Shown: positions 18,048-27,551, counted from the stretch's first letter. The stretch: 55,357 bases of DNA from Candidatus Coatesiibacteriota bacterium (GCA_020348885.1 CP070755.1:527658-583014); one strand, 5' to 3'. Numbers and translations: made by a program. The notes: generated by a model not told the origin, from the sequence alone.

Positions 18048-19316
18048 GTGCTAGACGTAAAGTTCATAGTGGAAAACGAGGCCGCCGTCCGGCGGATGCT
18101 CGCCGAACGCGGCGCCGAGGCCGACGTGGATGGAATCCTCGCGCTGGCCGAGAAACGCCGCAAACTCGTCTTCGAGACCGACGAGAAGCGGGCCGAGCAG
18201 AACCGGGCGAGCGAAGCCATCGCCGAATCGAAGAAGGCCGGGGAGGACACGACCGAGGCCGTCGCCGAGATGAAGGCGCTGGCCGCCGAAGTGAAGGAGC
18301 TAGGCGCGGGTGTTTCGGAGCTGGAAGCGGAGCTTCACGAGAAACTCCTCGAAGTCCCGAATATACTACACGAGTCGGTGCCGCCGGGCGAGACGCCCGA
18401 GGATAACGAGTTAGTCCGCAGTTGGGGCGACCCGCCGAAGTTCGGGTTCCCGGCGCGGGCCCATTACGACCTGGGCGAGATGCTGGGCATCCTGGACGTG
18501 GAGCGGGCGGCCCGGGTCGCGGGGTCCCGGTTCGCGATGACCGTAGGCGCCGGCGCCCGGCTCGAGCGGGCCCTATTGAGCTTCTTCCTCGACGAGGCGT
18601 CCGCCGCCGGCTACACCGAGGTCTTCGCCCCGTTCCTCGTCAACTCGGCGGCCATGACGGGAACCGGCCAGCTCCCCAAGTTCGGTTTCGACATGTACGG
18701 GGTTGACGGCGAAGACCTGTGGCTTAACCCGACCGGCGAGGTACCTATTACTAACCTTCACGCCGGCGAGATACTAGACGGCGAACGCTTACCTCTCAAG
18801 TACGCAGGGTACACAGCCTGCTTCCGGCGGGAGGCCGGCGCACACGGCCGGGACACCCGCGGGATGATGCGGGTCCACCAGTTCAACAAAGTCGAGCTCG
18901 TCAAGATCACCGACGCCGAAAGCTCTTACGACGAACTCGAGTCCCTGACTGCCGACGCCGAGCGGTTGCTCTGTAAAATCGGGTTACCGCACCGGGTAGT
19001 AACGCTCTGCGCCGGCGACCTGGGCTTCGGCGCCGCCAAAACCTACGACGTCGAGGTATGGATACCGAGCGAAGAGACCTACCGGGAGATATCGAGCTGC
19101 ACCAACTACGAGGAGTTCCAGGCCCGCCGGCTACAGGCACGGTGGCGCAACCCGCGAACGGGCAAACCCGAGCTGGTCCACACGCTGAACGGGTCCGGTC
19201 TCGCGATCGGGCGTTGCGTTATCGCGATACTGGAAAACTTTCAGAACGCCGACGGGTCGGTTAAGATACCGGAAGCCCTCATACCTTACATGGGTGGGAT
19301 GAAGCGGATAGAGTAA
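18048..19316 (+). CDS. serS: Seryl-tRNA synthetase
   Basis: 422-residue class II aminoacyl-tRNA synthetase that charges tRNA-Ser (and tRNA-Sec). GTG start; the product [22 protein letters not shown] matches the family N-terminus. Residues 1-105 form the long antiparallel coiled-coil arm that contacts the tRNA long variable arm. The catalytic core has motif 2 ([20 protein letters not shown]) and motif 3 ([17 protein letters not shown]). Length is normal. Codons are more GC-rich than in the neighbouring propeller genes, as is common for highly expressed genes. It stands alone between secreted-protein genes. Confidence 0.97.
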   Translation: MLDVKFIVENEAAVRRMLAERGAEADVDGILALAEKRRKLVFETDEKRAEQNRASEAIAESKKAGEDTTEAVAEMKALAAEVKELGAGVSELEAELHEKLLEVPNILHESVPPGETPEDNELVRSWGDPPKFGFPARAHYDLGEMLGILDVERAARVAGSRFAMTVGAGARLERALLSFFLDEASAAGYTEVFAPFLVNSAAMTGTGQLPKFGFDMYGVDGEDLWLNPTGEVPITNLHAGEILDGERLPLKYAGYTACFRREAGAHGRDTRGMMRVHQFNKVELVKITDAESSYDELESLTADAERLLCKIGLPHRVVTLCAGDLGFGAAKTYDVEVWIPSEETYREISSCTNYEEFQARRLQARWRNPRTGKPELVHTLNGSGLAIGRCVIAILENFQNADGSVKIPEALIPYMGGMKRIE

Positions 19317-19375
19317 GGGCGCGGTCCGAAGAAAGCCGCGCTAATCGCGATGCTAGTTTCAAGTTGGAAGCAGTG

Positions 19376-19397
19376 CCCCGAACCGGATGGTTCGGGG
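19376..19397 (-). terminator. Hairpin between converging serS and propeller gene
   Basis: Perfect 8-bp stem CCCCGAAC/GTTCGGGG with a 6-base loop, ending right at the stop codon of the minus-strand gene. No long T run follows on either strand, so termination may be weak or factor-assisted. Confidence 0.5.
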
Positions 19398-20231
19398 TTA
19401 GTTATACGACGCCTTTACCTGGCCAAAAGAGGTCGGGGTGACGGCGTTGTAGTAACAAACGCGCCAGAGGTCCGCGCTTCCAAAGCCACCGGGACGGTTT
19501 GAGTCGAAATACATCGCTCGTCCGTCCGAGGTCCAGCTGGGATAACCCTCGTTAGAGGAGGTGTTTACATCGGGGCCAAGATTTTGGGGGGTGGAGAAAT
19601 TTGTTCCTTCCCCTTGAGCTCGCCAGATGTCGCTTCCCCCGAGTCCACCAACGCGGTTACTTGCGAACCAGAGGTAACCGTCATGGTAGCAGGTGGGCGA
19701 ACCGTCACCGACACCCGTCAGTTGGACGTTAACCCAGTTTCCGGATACCTTTTCTGCGGTATAGATTATACCTTCACGGGCGAAGTAGATCCGGTTGCCA
19801 TTGCTGGAAAGGCAACAGCCATGCTCTTTAGCCGAGGTGTTTACGTTGGGTCCTAAGTTCTGTGGTGTTTCCCATGAGGAACCGTTCCAGTGAGAGACGA
19901 ACAGGTCCGCCCCGCCGTATCCACCATGATCAGCCGACGTAAAATACAAATCGTTGCGAACCTCGTCCCAGAAGGGATGTTCGGAACCGGGCTCGTTGAT
20001 GGGCGAGGGGAGTTCCTGGGGTATTGTCCAACTTCCGCCGACACACTCGGAAACGAAGATTTTACCGATGGTGTTGCGGGTGCTGACGAAGAAAATCTTG
20101 TTGCCCGCTCCGTCAATGGAGCTTTGGAAGTCCCACGCTGTACCGTTAGGAGGGTTACCGAGGTTTTGGGGGTCTCCCCAGCCAAAAGCCGAAGTAGCTA
20201 ACAAAAGCGTTATTGCCACTAACTTTTTCAT
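19398..20231 (-). CDS. Secreted PD40-like beta-propeller protein (paralogue 1)
   Basis: 277 residues with a short signal peptide (LLLATSAFG). WD40-like PD40 blades are recognised by DGRAMYFDSNRPGGFGSADLW, GGYGGADLFVS and GGLGGSDIW. It is a clear paralogue of the next gene upstream: both start with NLG-PPN-TAW-FQ, share INEPG/INNPG-PFWD and end in a TSDG-FxSNR-GG-G-DL blade. The chain ends TSFGQVKASYN, a version of the box found on all three propellers in this region. Probably surface or periplasmic; role unknown. Confidence 0.8.
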   Translation of the reverse strand: MKKLVAITLLLATSAFGWGDPQNLGNPPNGTAWDFQSSIDGAGNKIFFVSTRNTIGKIFVSECVGGSWTIPQELPSPINEPGSEHPFWDEVRNDLYFTSADHGGYGGADLFVSHWNGSSWETPQNLGPNVNTSAKEHGCCLSSNGNRIYFAREGIIYTAEKVSGNWVNVQLTGVGDGSPTCYHDGYLWFASNRVGGLGGSDIWRAQGEGTNFSTPQNLGPDVNTSSNEGYPSWTSDGRAMYFDSNRPGGFGSADLWRVCYYNAVTPTSFGQVKASYN

Positions 20232-20288
20232 TTTTGTACCTCTGAAACGTTTATGTTGAAGTTTTGATTTTCTTGCCCTAATATTAAT

Positions 20289-20317
20289 AGCTTAGCATGT
20301 TCTAGTAAATGGGTCAA
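20289..20317 (-). promoter_or_regulatory. Promoter of propeller paralogue 1
   Basis: On the minus strand TTGACC (20317-20312), 17 bases, TAAGCT (20294-20289). It gives the 19398-20231 gene its own promoter despite the upstream paralogue on the same strand. Confidence 0.5.
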
Positions 20318-20357
20318 GAGTGATAATTTGTCTATACTCAATTCCGGCAAGCAAGTA

Positions 20358-20375
20358 ACCTGCCTACCGGCAGGT
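20358..20375. repeat. REP-like hairpin ACCTGCC-TACC-GGCAGGT
   Basis: Perfect 7-bp stem with a 4-base loop in the gap between the two propeller paralogues. No T run follows, so it does not look like a terminator. A single copy was noticed; small hairpins of this sequence type are common as dispersed repeats in bacterial genomes. Confidence 0.4.
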
Positions 20376-20492
20376 AAGAAGGTTAAAGGGATAGGTAATA
20401 AGTAATGATTATCAGTTATCTCTTGTACCTTTAAGAAAGAAGGGTAAGAAAAAACCCCCGCTTTTAAGCAAAGGGCTAGGATTCGGAGGTTG

Positions 20493-21314
20493 TTAGCGGA
20501 AGAGAGCTTTGACTTGACCGAGAGACGTAGCCTCTACTGCGGTCTCGGTGTAGCGGGCCCAATAGAGGTCTACTGCTCCATGTCCACCGGACCTGTTGGA
20601 ATAGAAGAATAGGTATTTCCCGTCGGAGGTCCAAGTGGGGCTTCCGTCATTGGCGTAAGTGTTTATCTCCGGACCAAGATTTACGGGAGCGTTAAAACTT
20701 GTTTCTGAACCCTGGGCTTTCCAACAGTCAGTACCGCCTTGTCCTCCACCACGGTTATCGTAGAAGTAGAGGTAACCGTTATGGTAGGAAGAAGCGTACC
20801 CACTGCCGATACCAGTTGCCTGGGAATCTGTCCAGGTACTACCGCTTTTGAAGGCGACGTAGATGATCCCTTCGCGGCTAAAATAGAGATAGTCGCCGGC
20901 GACAACCGGCGCGCGTTCCTGATCGGAAGTGTTGATATCGGAGCCGACGCTTGTTCGCTCGGACCAATTATTCCCCCCAAGCCACGTCGAGTAGTAGATG
21001 TTACTACCGCTTACGAAGTAAAGCCGGTTATTATCGTCGTCCCAGAATGGATAGGTCGCGCCGGGATTGTTGATCTGAGAGGGAAGCGCAACGGGTATTG
21101 ACCAGCTGCTGCCGTTCTTCTCGGTGACGTAAATTTTCCCGTCGTCCCTGATGAAAAATAATTTATCGCCGTCGTCATCCACAGAGCCTTGGAATTCCCA
21201 GGCCGTGGAATTCGGCGGAGAACCGAGATTGTTCACCCAGGCCCAGTCGGCATTCGTAAGCACGGCCGAGATGGAGAACGACAGGATAGCGACGATAATG
21301 ACGGTGATTCTCAC
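20493..21314 (-). CDS. Secreted PD40-like beta-propeller protein (paralogue 2)
   Basis: 273 residues; the start MRITVIIVAILSFSISAVLTNA is a signal peptide. Blades include DDDGDKLFFIRDDGKIYV, YFYDNRGGGQGGTDCW and LFFYSNRSGGHGAVDLY. It aligns over its full length with the downstream paralogue, so the pair arose by tandem duplication. It ends TSLGQVKALFR, nearly identical to the tails of the other two propellers. A weak hairpin with a T run follows on the minus strand near 20450-20480. Confidence 0.8.
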   Translation of the reverse strand: MRITVIIVAILSFSISAVLTNADWAWVNNLGSPPNSTAWEFQGSVDDDGDKLFFIRDDGKIYVTEKNGSSWSIPVALPSQINNPGATYPFWDDDNNRLYFVSGSNIYYSTWLGGNNWSERTSVGSDINTSDQERAPVVAGDYLYFSREGIIYVAFKSGSTWTDSQATGIGSGYASSYHNGYLYFYDNRGGGQGGTDCWKAQGSETSFNAPVNLGPEINTYANDGSPTWTSDGKYLFFYSNRSGGHGAVDLYWARYTETAVEATSLGQVKALFR

Positions 21315-21382
21315 GTATATTACCTCCCCTGGTTAAAATAAACGAACGTTCAATCCTATATACAGTTCGGCTTATCGGCCAC

Positions 21383-22675
21383 CTACCGCCGACCGACGCC
21401 GTAGTACTCGAAACCGGCGGCCCGGACCTTCTCCGGGTCGTAGATGTTACGCCCGTCGAAGATTAACGGACGGGCCATCAACCCTTTCAACTTCTCGAGA
21501 TTGACCTCCTTGAACATGTTCCAATCGGTAACGACCGCCAGTGCTTCCGCCGCCTTCGCCGCGTCGTACGGGTTTTCGGCGGTTACAAGCCACGGGATTT
21601 CGGCCTTCGCGCCGTCGGCGGAGGCAGGGTCGTACGCGGTGACGTCGGCGCCTTCGTCCTTCAACAACCTTACTATTCCCAAAGCAGGCGATTCTCGCAG
21701 GTCGTCGGTGTTCGGTTTGAATGACAGGCCCCAGACGGCTACTTTCTTACCGTTCAACCCGCCGAGTTCTTCGCCCATTCGCTTTACGAAACGTTTCGGC
21801 TGGTCGTAATTCACGTCGACCGCCGACCGGAGGACACGGAAATCGTAACCGGCCTTCGCCGCGATGTCTATCAAAGCGAGCGTGTCCTTTGGAAAACACG
21901 ACCCGCCGAAGCCTATCCCCGCGCCGAAGAACGCCGGATTGATACGCCCGTCCATCCCGACGCCGGCGACGACCTCCTTTATGTCGGCGCCGACCCCGTC
22001 GCATATATTCGCAATCTCGTTGATAAAACTGATTTTAAGCGCCAGAAACGCGTTGGACGTGTACTTTATCATCTCGGCCGACAGGATGTCGGTTATTATA
22101 ATCGGCGCGTCGAGGGGTTCGTAAAGCTCCGCGACCATCTGCCCGGCCGCCTGGTTCGAGCACCCGACAACGACGCGGTCCGGGTGCATGAAGTCGTGGA
22201 CCGCCGAGCCCTCGCGTAGGAACTCGGGATTGGACACGACGTCGAATGGATGGTTCTCCGTTTGAGACTCTTCGATGATTTGCCCCACGACGTCGCCGGT
22301 CCCCACGGGAACCGTCGATTTGTTCACGACGAGCCGGTAGCCGTCCATCGCTTTCCCGACGGTCTCGGCGACGGCTTTGACCTGATTCAGGTCGGCTTCG
22401 CCGTCGGCGCCCTGGGGAGTCCCGACCGCGACGAAGATTATCTTCGAGTCCTTTACGGCGTCCTCGATATCCGTCGTAAACTCGAGGCGCCCCATCTTGG
22501 CGTTTATCCTGACTATCTCCGTAAGACCCGGCTCGAAAATCGGAATTTCTCCGTCTTTCAGCATCCCGATTTTATCTTCATCCACGTCGGCGCAAATAAC
22601 GTGGTTCCCCAGGTCAGCGAAACACGCGCCGGTAACCAGCCCGACGTAGCCGGTCCCCATGACCGCGATTCTCAT
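21383..22675 (-). CDS. ugd: UDP-glucose 6-dehydrogenase
   Basis: 430 residues. Oxidises UDP-glucose to UDP-glucuronate with NAD for surface polysaccharides. N-terminal Rossmann fold MGTGYVGLVTGACFA, middle helical domain, and the catalytic cysteine in GFGGSCFPKDTLA, then the C-terminal domain with VWGLSFKPNTDDLRESPA. Length is typical. The ATG overlaps the stop of the upstream dehydratase gene by four bases, so it is the last gene of the queH-metH-dehydratase-ugd operon. It could also act on a related UDP-sugar (the UDP-ManNAc dehydrogenase family is close), but the sequence fits Ugd best. Confidence 0.93.
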   Translation of the reverse strand: MRIAVMGTGYVGLVTGACFADLGNHVICADVDEDKIGMLKDGEIPIFEPGLTEIVRINAKMGRLEFTTDIEDAVKDSKIIFVAVGTPQGADGEADLNQVKAVAETVGKAMDGYRLVVNKSTVPVGTGDVVGQIIEESQTENHPFDVVSNPEFLREGSAVHDFMHPDRVVVGCSNQAAGQMVAELYEPLDAPIIITDILSAEMIKYTSNAFLALKISFINEIANICDGVGADIKEVVAGVGMDGRINPAFFGAGIGFGGSCFPKDTLALIDIAAKAGYDFRVLRSAVDVNYDQPKRFVKRMGEELGGLNGKKVAVWGLSFKPNTDDLRESPALGIVRLLKDEGADVTAYDPASADGAKAEIPWLVTAENPYDAAKAAEALAVVTDWNMFKEVNLEKLKGLMARPLIFDGRNIYDPEKVRAAGFEYYGVGRR

Positions 22676-23628
22676 ATACGCTCTCTCCAGTAGTCGAGTA
22701 TGTCCGACAGCGTTTGGTCGAAATGTATCTCAGGCTCCCAACCGGTGTCGGCCCGGAACTTATTATTATCGCCGATCAATAACGGCACGTCCGACGGCCT
22801 GAGCCGCGCGGGGTCCTGGACGACTTCCACGTCTACGCCGCTTATCGCTACTAACTTATCCAATATCTCACCGATCGAGTGACCGGTCCCGCTGGCGATA
22901 TTATAAACTTCGCCTTTCTTCCCCTTCTCCAGAGCCAGCCAATAAGCACGGACCGTATCGCGTACGTCGGTGAAGTCCCGGATGGCGTCCAGGTTCCCGA
23001 CGGTAACTTCCGGCGGTCGAAGTTTCTTCTCGACTTCGACCACCTGAATTGCGAAATCGGAACACACGAAGACACGCCCTCGCCTCGGGCCGGTGTGATT
23101 GAAAGCTCTCGTCCGAACCACGTCCAAGCCGAACGACTTGAAGTATTGGTATGCGAGTAAATCCTGCCCGACTTTCGACACGCCGTACGGGCTGAGCGGC
23201 CTCATCGGGTTGTCTTCGGTAATCGGCACCTCGTCCGGTTCGACGTAACCGTACTCTTCGCTGGAACAGGCGACCAGGATTTTGGGCGTAATCCCGGCGC
23301 GACGTACGGCCTCGAAGATGTTTACGGTCCCGATGATGTTCGTCGTAATTGTCTCCGTCGGTGCCTTCCAACTGGTTACGACGTAGCTCTGGGCAGCCAG
23401 ATGGAATACACGCTCCGGTTTGAAGTTTCGAACAAGCTCCTCCACGCTGGAGGCGTCGCGAAGGTCCGTTTCGACGAACTCGATTCGGTCGCGTATATGG
23501 TCGATATTAGCCGTCGGGCTCCGCCACCGGGTCGTACCGAACACCTCGACGTCGCCAACGTTATCGAGCAAATAGTCGGCCAGGTGGCTTCCGGCGAACC
23601 CCGTTATTCCCGTTATCAGTACGCGCAC
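22672..23628 (-). CDS. Nucleotide-sugar dehydratase/reductase, GDP-mannose 4,6-dehydratase family
   Basis: 318-residue extended SDR enzyme. NAD(P) motif GITGFAGSHLADYL, the active site CSSEEYG with YGVSK (Tyr-x3-Lys), and the FNHTGPRRGRVFV segment that contacts the nucleotide sugar. This set points to GDP-mannose 4,6-dehydratase or the related GDP-6-deoxy-mannose reductase; the two cannot be told apart safely by eye. It lies four bases into ugd and 23 bases after metH. With ugd it supplies sugars for surface glycans. Confidence 0.85.
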   Translation of the reverse strand: MRVLITGITGFAGSHLADYLLDNVGDVEVFGTTRWRSPTANIDHIRDRIEFVETDLRDASSVEELVRNFKPERVFHLAAQSYVVTSWKAPTETITTNIIGTVNIFEAVRRAGITPKILVACSSEEYGYVEPDEVPITEDNPMRPLSPYGVSKVGQDLLAYQYFKSFGLDVVRTRAFNHTGPRRGRVFVCSDFAIQVVEVEKKLRPPEVTVGNLDAIRDFTDVRDTVRAYWLALEKGKKGEVYNIASGTGHSIGEILDKLVAISGVDVEVVQDPARLRPSDVPLLIGDNNKFRADTGWEPEIHFDQTLSDILDYWRERI

Positions 23629-23651
23629 GCCGTCCCCCTTTCTACACTTCG

Positions 23652-26033
23652 TTAAGCTTTCCCCAGGACTTCTTTTGCTATTTTCACCGCGCCGACGGCG
23701 TCGGGTGCGTAATACGCCCCTATCTTCGACGCGTACGCGCCATCAACGACTGCCCCGCCGATGATTATCGGTTTTTCGATACCGGCTTCGGACAGGCTCT
23801 CCGCGACTTTACCCATTTCCGGCATCGTCGTCGTCATAAGCGCCGAAAGCGCGACGATGTCGGCGTCGCCGGCCGCTTCTACTATCGCATCGGCCGGTAC
23901 GTTCTTGCCCAGGTCGCGTACGACGAAACCGTGGCCCCGCATAACGGCCGATACGATATTTTTACCTATGTCGTGTACGTCTCCTTCGACCGTCGCAAAA
24001 ACCACGCCGCCTACCTTCGCGTTCGCGTCCTTCTCGAATAACGGCTCAAGTACGTTAAACGCTTCCTGTACCGCTTCGGCCGAGAGAATAACCTCCGGCA
24101 AGAAATACTCTTTCTTCTCGAACCGGCGCCCGACCTCCTCCAGAGCCGGTAATATAAACCTGTCGTTCACGGCGACCGGTTCGACCCCGTCGTCCAACAA
24201 CCGGCCGACGAGTTCGCCGACTCTGTCTCTATAACCGAGTAGAACGGCTTCGTATAACATATCGCCCGGGACCTTCGCGAGTTCGGCGGCCGGCGCCGCT
24301 TTCGGTTCGGCGCTTTTAGCCGCTTTAAGGAACGTGCGGGCGCCTGGGTCGCCGCCCTGTATCACCCTGATTATTGACAACGCCTCGGCGACCCGGGGGT
24401 CGTACGGGTTAACGATCGCCGCGTCCAAACCTTTACCGGCGGCCGCGAGTAATGTTCCAGCGTTGAGAGCGCTTCGGCCCGGCAAGCCGTGGGACACGTT
24501 CGATATACCCAACACCGTTTTTACGCCCAGTTTATCCCTACTTAGGCGGACCGCGTCCAGAGTAACCGACGGGTCGGCCTGGGCCGCCGTCATCATCAGT
24601 GTGTCTATCAATATGTTCTCGACTGTAATACCGGAGTTGATAGCGGTATCTACGATACGTTCCGCTATGCTAAGGCGGCCCTCGACCGTATCGGGGATGC
24701 CGTTGCCGTCGAGGGTCAGACCAACGAAGGCGGCGCCGAAGCGTTTCGCTAGCGGTAGCAGCGCCTCCAGCTTCTCGGGCTCGCCGCTTATCGAGTTGAG
24801 CAGCGGTTTCCCGGAAGCGGTTCTTAGCCCGGCTTCTAGCACGTCCGGGTCGCTCGAATCAATCGAAAGGGGCAGGGGCGTCGCCCGGTCGGCGAACGAC
24901 GCGGCCCAGTTCATCGCCTCGACCTCGTCCACGCCCGGCACGCCAACGTTTATATCGATAACGTCCGCGCCAGCGGCCGTTTGTTTTTCGATCTCCGTCC
25001 TGATTATCTCAAGCTTGCCTTCGGTTATTTCGGTCGTCAGGTCGGCCCTGGACGTCGGGTTTATCCGTTCACCGATCACGGTTACTCCGACGCCCACCTC
25101 GACGACCCGCATCCTGCTGGCCAGGAACGTCCGCCCCTTGGTCTCGTGATAGGCTGGCTCCAATCCGGAGACGGCCCTCGACAATTCGCGGATGTGGGCG
25201 GGCGTCGTACCGCAGCAACCGCCTATTACCGACGCGCATAACTCGGCGAACTTAGGCCCGAACTCGCCGAATTCCTTCGGGCCCATATCCCAGACTGTCT
25301 CTTCGCCGTCGAGCCGGGGCAATCCGGCGTTCGGCATCACCGCCAACGGCCTCGACGTGTAACAAGCCATCTCGGCGATTACCGACGTAAGCCCCTCCGG
25401 CCCGCCCGAGCAGTTGGCGCCGATAATGTCGGCGCCCATCGCGTCCATAACGACCGCCGCCACCGACGGCGGTGTACCGGTTACCGTCCTGTCACCTTCG
25501 CTGAAGGTCATCGAAGCCAGCACGGGGCCGTCGAAGACGTCCCGGACGGCCATGAGCGCCGCTTTCATTTCGCGGGTGTCCGACATCGTCTCGACGACGA
25601 TTAAATCGACCTTGCCTTTCGCAAGGACCTCGGCTTGTTCCCGAAAGTTGTCGTACGCGTCGCCGAAGGTCTGGGAGCCGACCGGCAGTACGTACTCGCC
25701 GCTGGGGCCTATGTCGCCGGCGATAAGAGTTCGCTCGCCCGCCGGTTCCCGCGCGAGTTTCACGCCGGCTTCGTTTATCTTCCCGACGTCGTCAGCGAGC
25801 CCGAACTCGGCCAAGCGCCGACGGGACGCGCAGAACGTGTTCGTAAAGATTATACCTGCACCCGCTTTTACGTATTCTCTGTGCGCCATCAGAACCGCGT
25901 CCGGGTTTTCCAAGTTGAACCAGTCGGGGACCATCCCGGCAGGCAAACCGCGGGCGGAGAGGAGCGAACCCATCGCTCCGTCGGCGACGAACACTTTCGA
26001 CTCGAGTTCGGTTAATAATTCGGCCCGGTTCAT
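23652..26033 (-). CDS. metH: Cobalamin-dependent methionine synthase, three-domain form without the reactivation domain
   Basis: 793 residues. Domain 1 (about 1-290) is the homocysteine-binding zinc barrel, with NCSG and GGCCGTTPAHI. Domain 2 (about 315-570) is the pterin-binding barrel that takes methyl-tetrahydrofolate, starting VIGERINPTSR with DVIDINVGVPG. Domain 3 (about 590-793) binds B12, with the DVHDIGKNI motif that supplies the cobalt-ligating His. The C-terminal S-adenosylmethionine activation domain of E. coli MetH is absent, as in many anaerobes. The ATG-TGA overlap with queH couples the two genes. Confidence 0.92.
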   Translation of the reverse strand: MNRAELLTELESKVFVADGAMGSLLSARGLPAGMVPDWFNLENPDAVLMAHREYVKAGAGIIFTNTFCASRRRLAEFGLADDVGKINEAGVKLAREPAGERTLIAGDIGPSGEYVLPVGSQTFGDAYDNFREQAEVLAKGKVDLIVVETMSDTREMKAALMAVRDVFDGPVLASMTFSEGDRTVTGTPPSVAAVVMDAMGADIIGANCSGGPEGLTSVIAEMACYTSRPLAVMPNAGLPRLDGEETVWDMGPKEFGEFGPKFAELCASVIGGCCGTTPAHIRELSRAVSGLEPAYHETKGRTFLASRMRVVEVGVGVTVIGERINPTSRADLTTEITEGKLEIIRTEIEKQTAAGADVIDINVGVPGVDEVEAMNWAASFADRATPLPLSIDSSDPDVLEAGLRTASGKPLLNSISGEPEKLEALLPLAKRFGAAFVGLTLDGNGIPDTVEGRLSIAERIVDTAINSGITVENILIDTLMMTAAQADPSVTLDAVRLSRDKLGVKTVLGISNVSHGLPGRSALNAGTLLAAAGKGLDAAIVNPYDPRVAEALSIIRVIQGGDPGARTFLKAAKSAEPKAAPAAELAKVPGDMLYEAVLLGYRDRVGELVGRLLDDGVEPVAVNDRFILPALEEVGRRFEKKEYFLPEVILSAEAVQEAFNVLEPLFEKDANAKVGGVVFATVEGDVHDIGKNIVSAVMRGHGFVVRDLGKNVPADAIVEAAGDADIVALSALMTTTMPEMGKVAESLSEAGIEKPIIIGGAVVDGAYASKIGAYYAPDAVGAVKIAKEVLGKA

Positions 26034-26566
26034 TTCTTCCTATATCGCTCTTCTTCGCTGTAGATACAGCCGCAATATCCCTGGATATGTACGCCCATTT
26101 CGCGAGCCGCCGCGTGGGAACTCTCTTCTACGTCCCGGAAGTCCCGGTCCAGGAACGGTACGCCGTGTTTGTTGGAAGCGGCGGCCGCGGCGCCTCGAAC
26201 CAGGTCACAATCCTGGCGGGATGATATCATTAGTGTCGTCGCGAACGCATCGTATCCGCCGTCGGCGACGCGCCGCGCGGTTTCGTTCAATCGTAATCCG
26301 TAACAGTTGGCGCAACGACCCGGTTTCTCGGCCGGGGCCAATACGCGCCCGAGTATCAACGGTAGATCGTACTCGTCGGCGACTTCCGGCTTGATATTAA
26401 GCCTGTCGCATACTTCGCGGAACGCGCCCCGGCGGCGCCGATACTCCCGGTACGGCATTACGTTCGGGTTGTACCAGAAAGCCGTTATCTCGTGACCTTC
26501 TCTACGAAGCGTTTCGGCGACGCCTATGAGACAGGGGCCGCAGCAACTATGTACAAATATCCGCAC
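26030..26566 (-). CDS. queH: Epoxyqueuosine reductase QueH
   Basis: 178 residues. Performs the last step of queuosine synthesis in tRNA, reducing epoxyqueuosine, in organisms without the cobalamin enzyme QueG. The family cysteines are present: HSCCGPC at the N-terminus (C8, C9, C12), GRCANCYGLRL in the middle and GYCGCIYSEEER near the end; they hold an iron-sulfur cluster and an extra iron. Length matches QueH (DUF208). First gene of the operon, overlapping metH by four bases. Confidence 0.93.
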   Translation of the reverse strand: MRIFVHSCCGPCLIGVAETLRREGHEITAFWYNPNVMPYREYRRRRGAFREVCDRLNIKPEVADEYDLPLILGRVLAPAEKPGRCANCYGLRLNETARRVADGGYDAFATTLMISSRQDCDLVRGAAAAASNKHGVPFLDRDFRDVEESSHAAAREMGVHIQGYCGCIYSEEERYRKK

Positions 26567-26742
26567 CGCCGTTCCCGAGAATAGCCGCGATTATAAAGGA
26601 TAGGACCGTTTTTTGCAAGGGCTATCGGCATAAAGCATGTTGTGGTAAAAGGAGTAACGGCGGTTTACGACGGTTGTATATAATCGTTACGTATGGTAAC
26701 CTGAACGTGGAAATGACGAAACAATCACTCGGGGGCGCGTTC

Positions 26743-27279
26743 ATGAAACGTATAGTATTAGTTTCATCCATAATCGTTTTATTGATGGCAATTTCGGCCG
26801 GCGCGACCGTCGAAGTCACGGCCGAGACCGACGTGGGCCTTTTCTTGATTAAGCTGCCGGACGCGTCCAGAGACGCAGAGCTGCCGGTTAAAGGTATATT
26901 ATTTTTCTACGAACTTACCGGACTCGGGCCGGACTACGACCCTTATACGGGGGTTTACGCCCTTCCGGTACCGTGCGAACACCCGAGCGGGGACGCTGAT
27001 ATCGTATATCGAGAACACGTTAAAATCGAAAAAGAAACTAAAGGCTTCTTTGAGAAAAAAAGCTCGGCTCTGGTAAACACCGCTCGCCTATTAAATTACG
27101 ACACCGGGCGTTACGGCGTTTTCGAAGGTGAAGGGGAATTCGCCGTGTCGGCGATAATAGAAAAAGGCGGCGCTTTCTTCTTCGTAGAAGGCTACGTCCC
27201 CACGACGGTCGTCGAAAAATACCCCGAAATCGAGGAAGCGTTAAAAGGTATAGTGTTATCGGCACGGTTTGTGGAATAG
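26743..27279 (+). CDS. Secreted protein of unknown function
   Basis: 178 residues if started at the ATG at 26743, which gives a clean signal peptide (MKRIVLVSSIIVLLMAISAGA). Upstream in-frame starts at 26674 and 26713 would put extra residues before it. The mature part is mainly beta with no known motif. Its last 20 or so residues (KYPEIEEALKGIVLSARFVE) are matched by a decayed copy at 30176-30247, so part of this gene was once duplicated. It is not recognisable as any family. Confidence 0.6.
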   Translation: MKRIVLVSSIIVLLMAISAGATVEVTAETDVGLFLIKLPDASRDAELPVKGILFFYELTGLGPDYDPYTGVYALPVPCEHPSGDADIVYREHVKIEKETKGFFEKKSSALVNTARLLNYDTGRYGVFEGEGEFAVSAIIEKGGAFFFVEGYVPTTVVEKYPEIEEALKGIVLSARFVE

Positions 27280-27363
27280 ACCCACCTCCGTAGACTCATC
27301 AAGAAAGCCGACCAGATATAAGCCTCTCGGGGGGTTCTTATTCGCGTTTGAATTATTCGTAGC

Positions 27364-27551
27364 CTATTCAGCGGCCGCTTCCGTCCGCCTCGACTTCCCG
27401 CGACGGAACAACAGGGCCAAGGTGAGGGCGAAAACGGTGAGCATCAGAAGCGCTATTATACCCGCCATCCAGATACGGGCGGCGCCCGGGCGACTTTGTT
27501 CTTCACCACCGAATCGAACCAAACTTCCAAAGCGAAGAATAAAATTAAAAC
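27364..27551 (-). pseudogene. Frameshifted remnant of the 3' end of ccdA
   Basis: Minus-strand translation gives FFALEVWFDSVVKN, a one-base frameshift near 27490-27500, then RIWMAGIIALLMLTVFALTL, ALLFRRGKSRRTEAAAE and a stop. This aligns with the last 60 residues of the intact ccdA product (FAVELWFDSLVKGE, then GIWVAGLIALLILAVFALIV, VLLFRRGKAKRAEEAAE). The bases after the stop (27320-27345) also resemble the ccdA terminator. There is no upstream coding sequence, so it is a dead gene tail. The stretch 27280-27626 holds only this remnant and the following promoter. Confidence 0.85.

Noticed and set aside
20358-20375. Terminator between the two propeller paralogues
   Set aside because: The stem is good but no T run follows on either strand.
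24334-26394. Plus-strand frames of 270-330 residues opposite metH and queH
   Set aside because: Ser/Pro/Thr-rich shadows of conserved genes.
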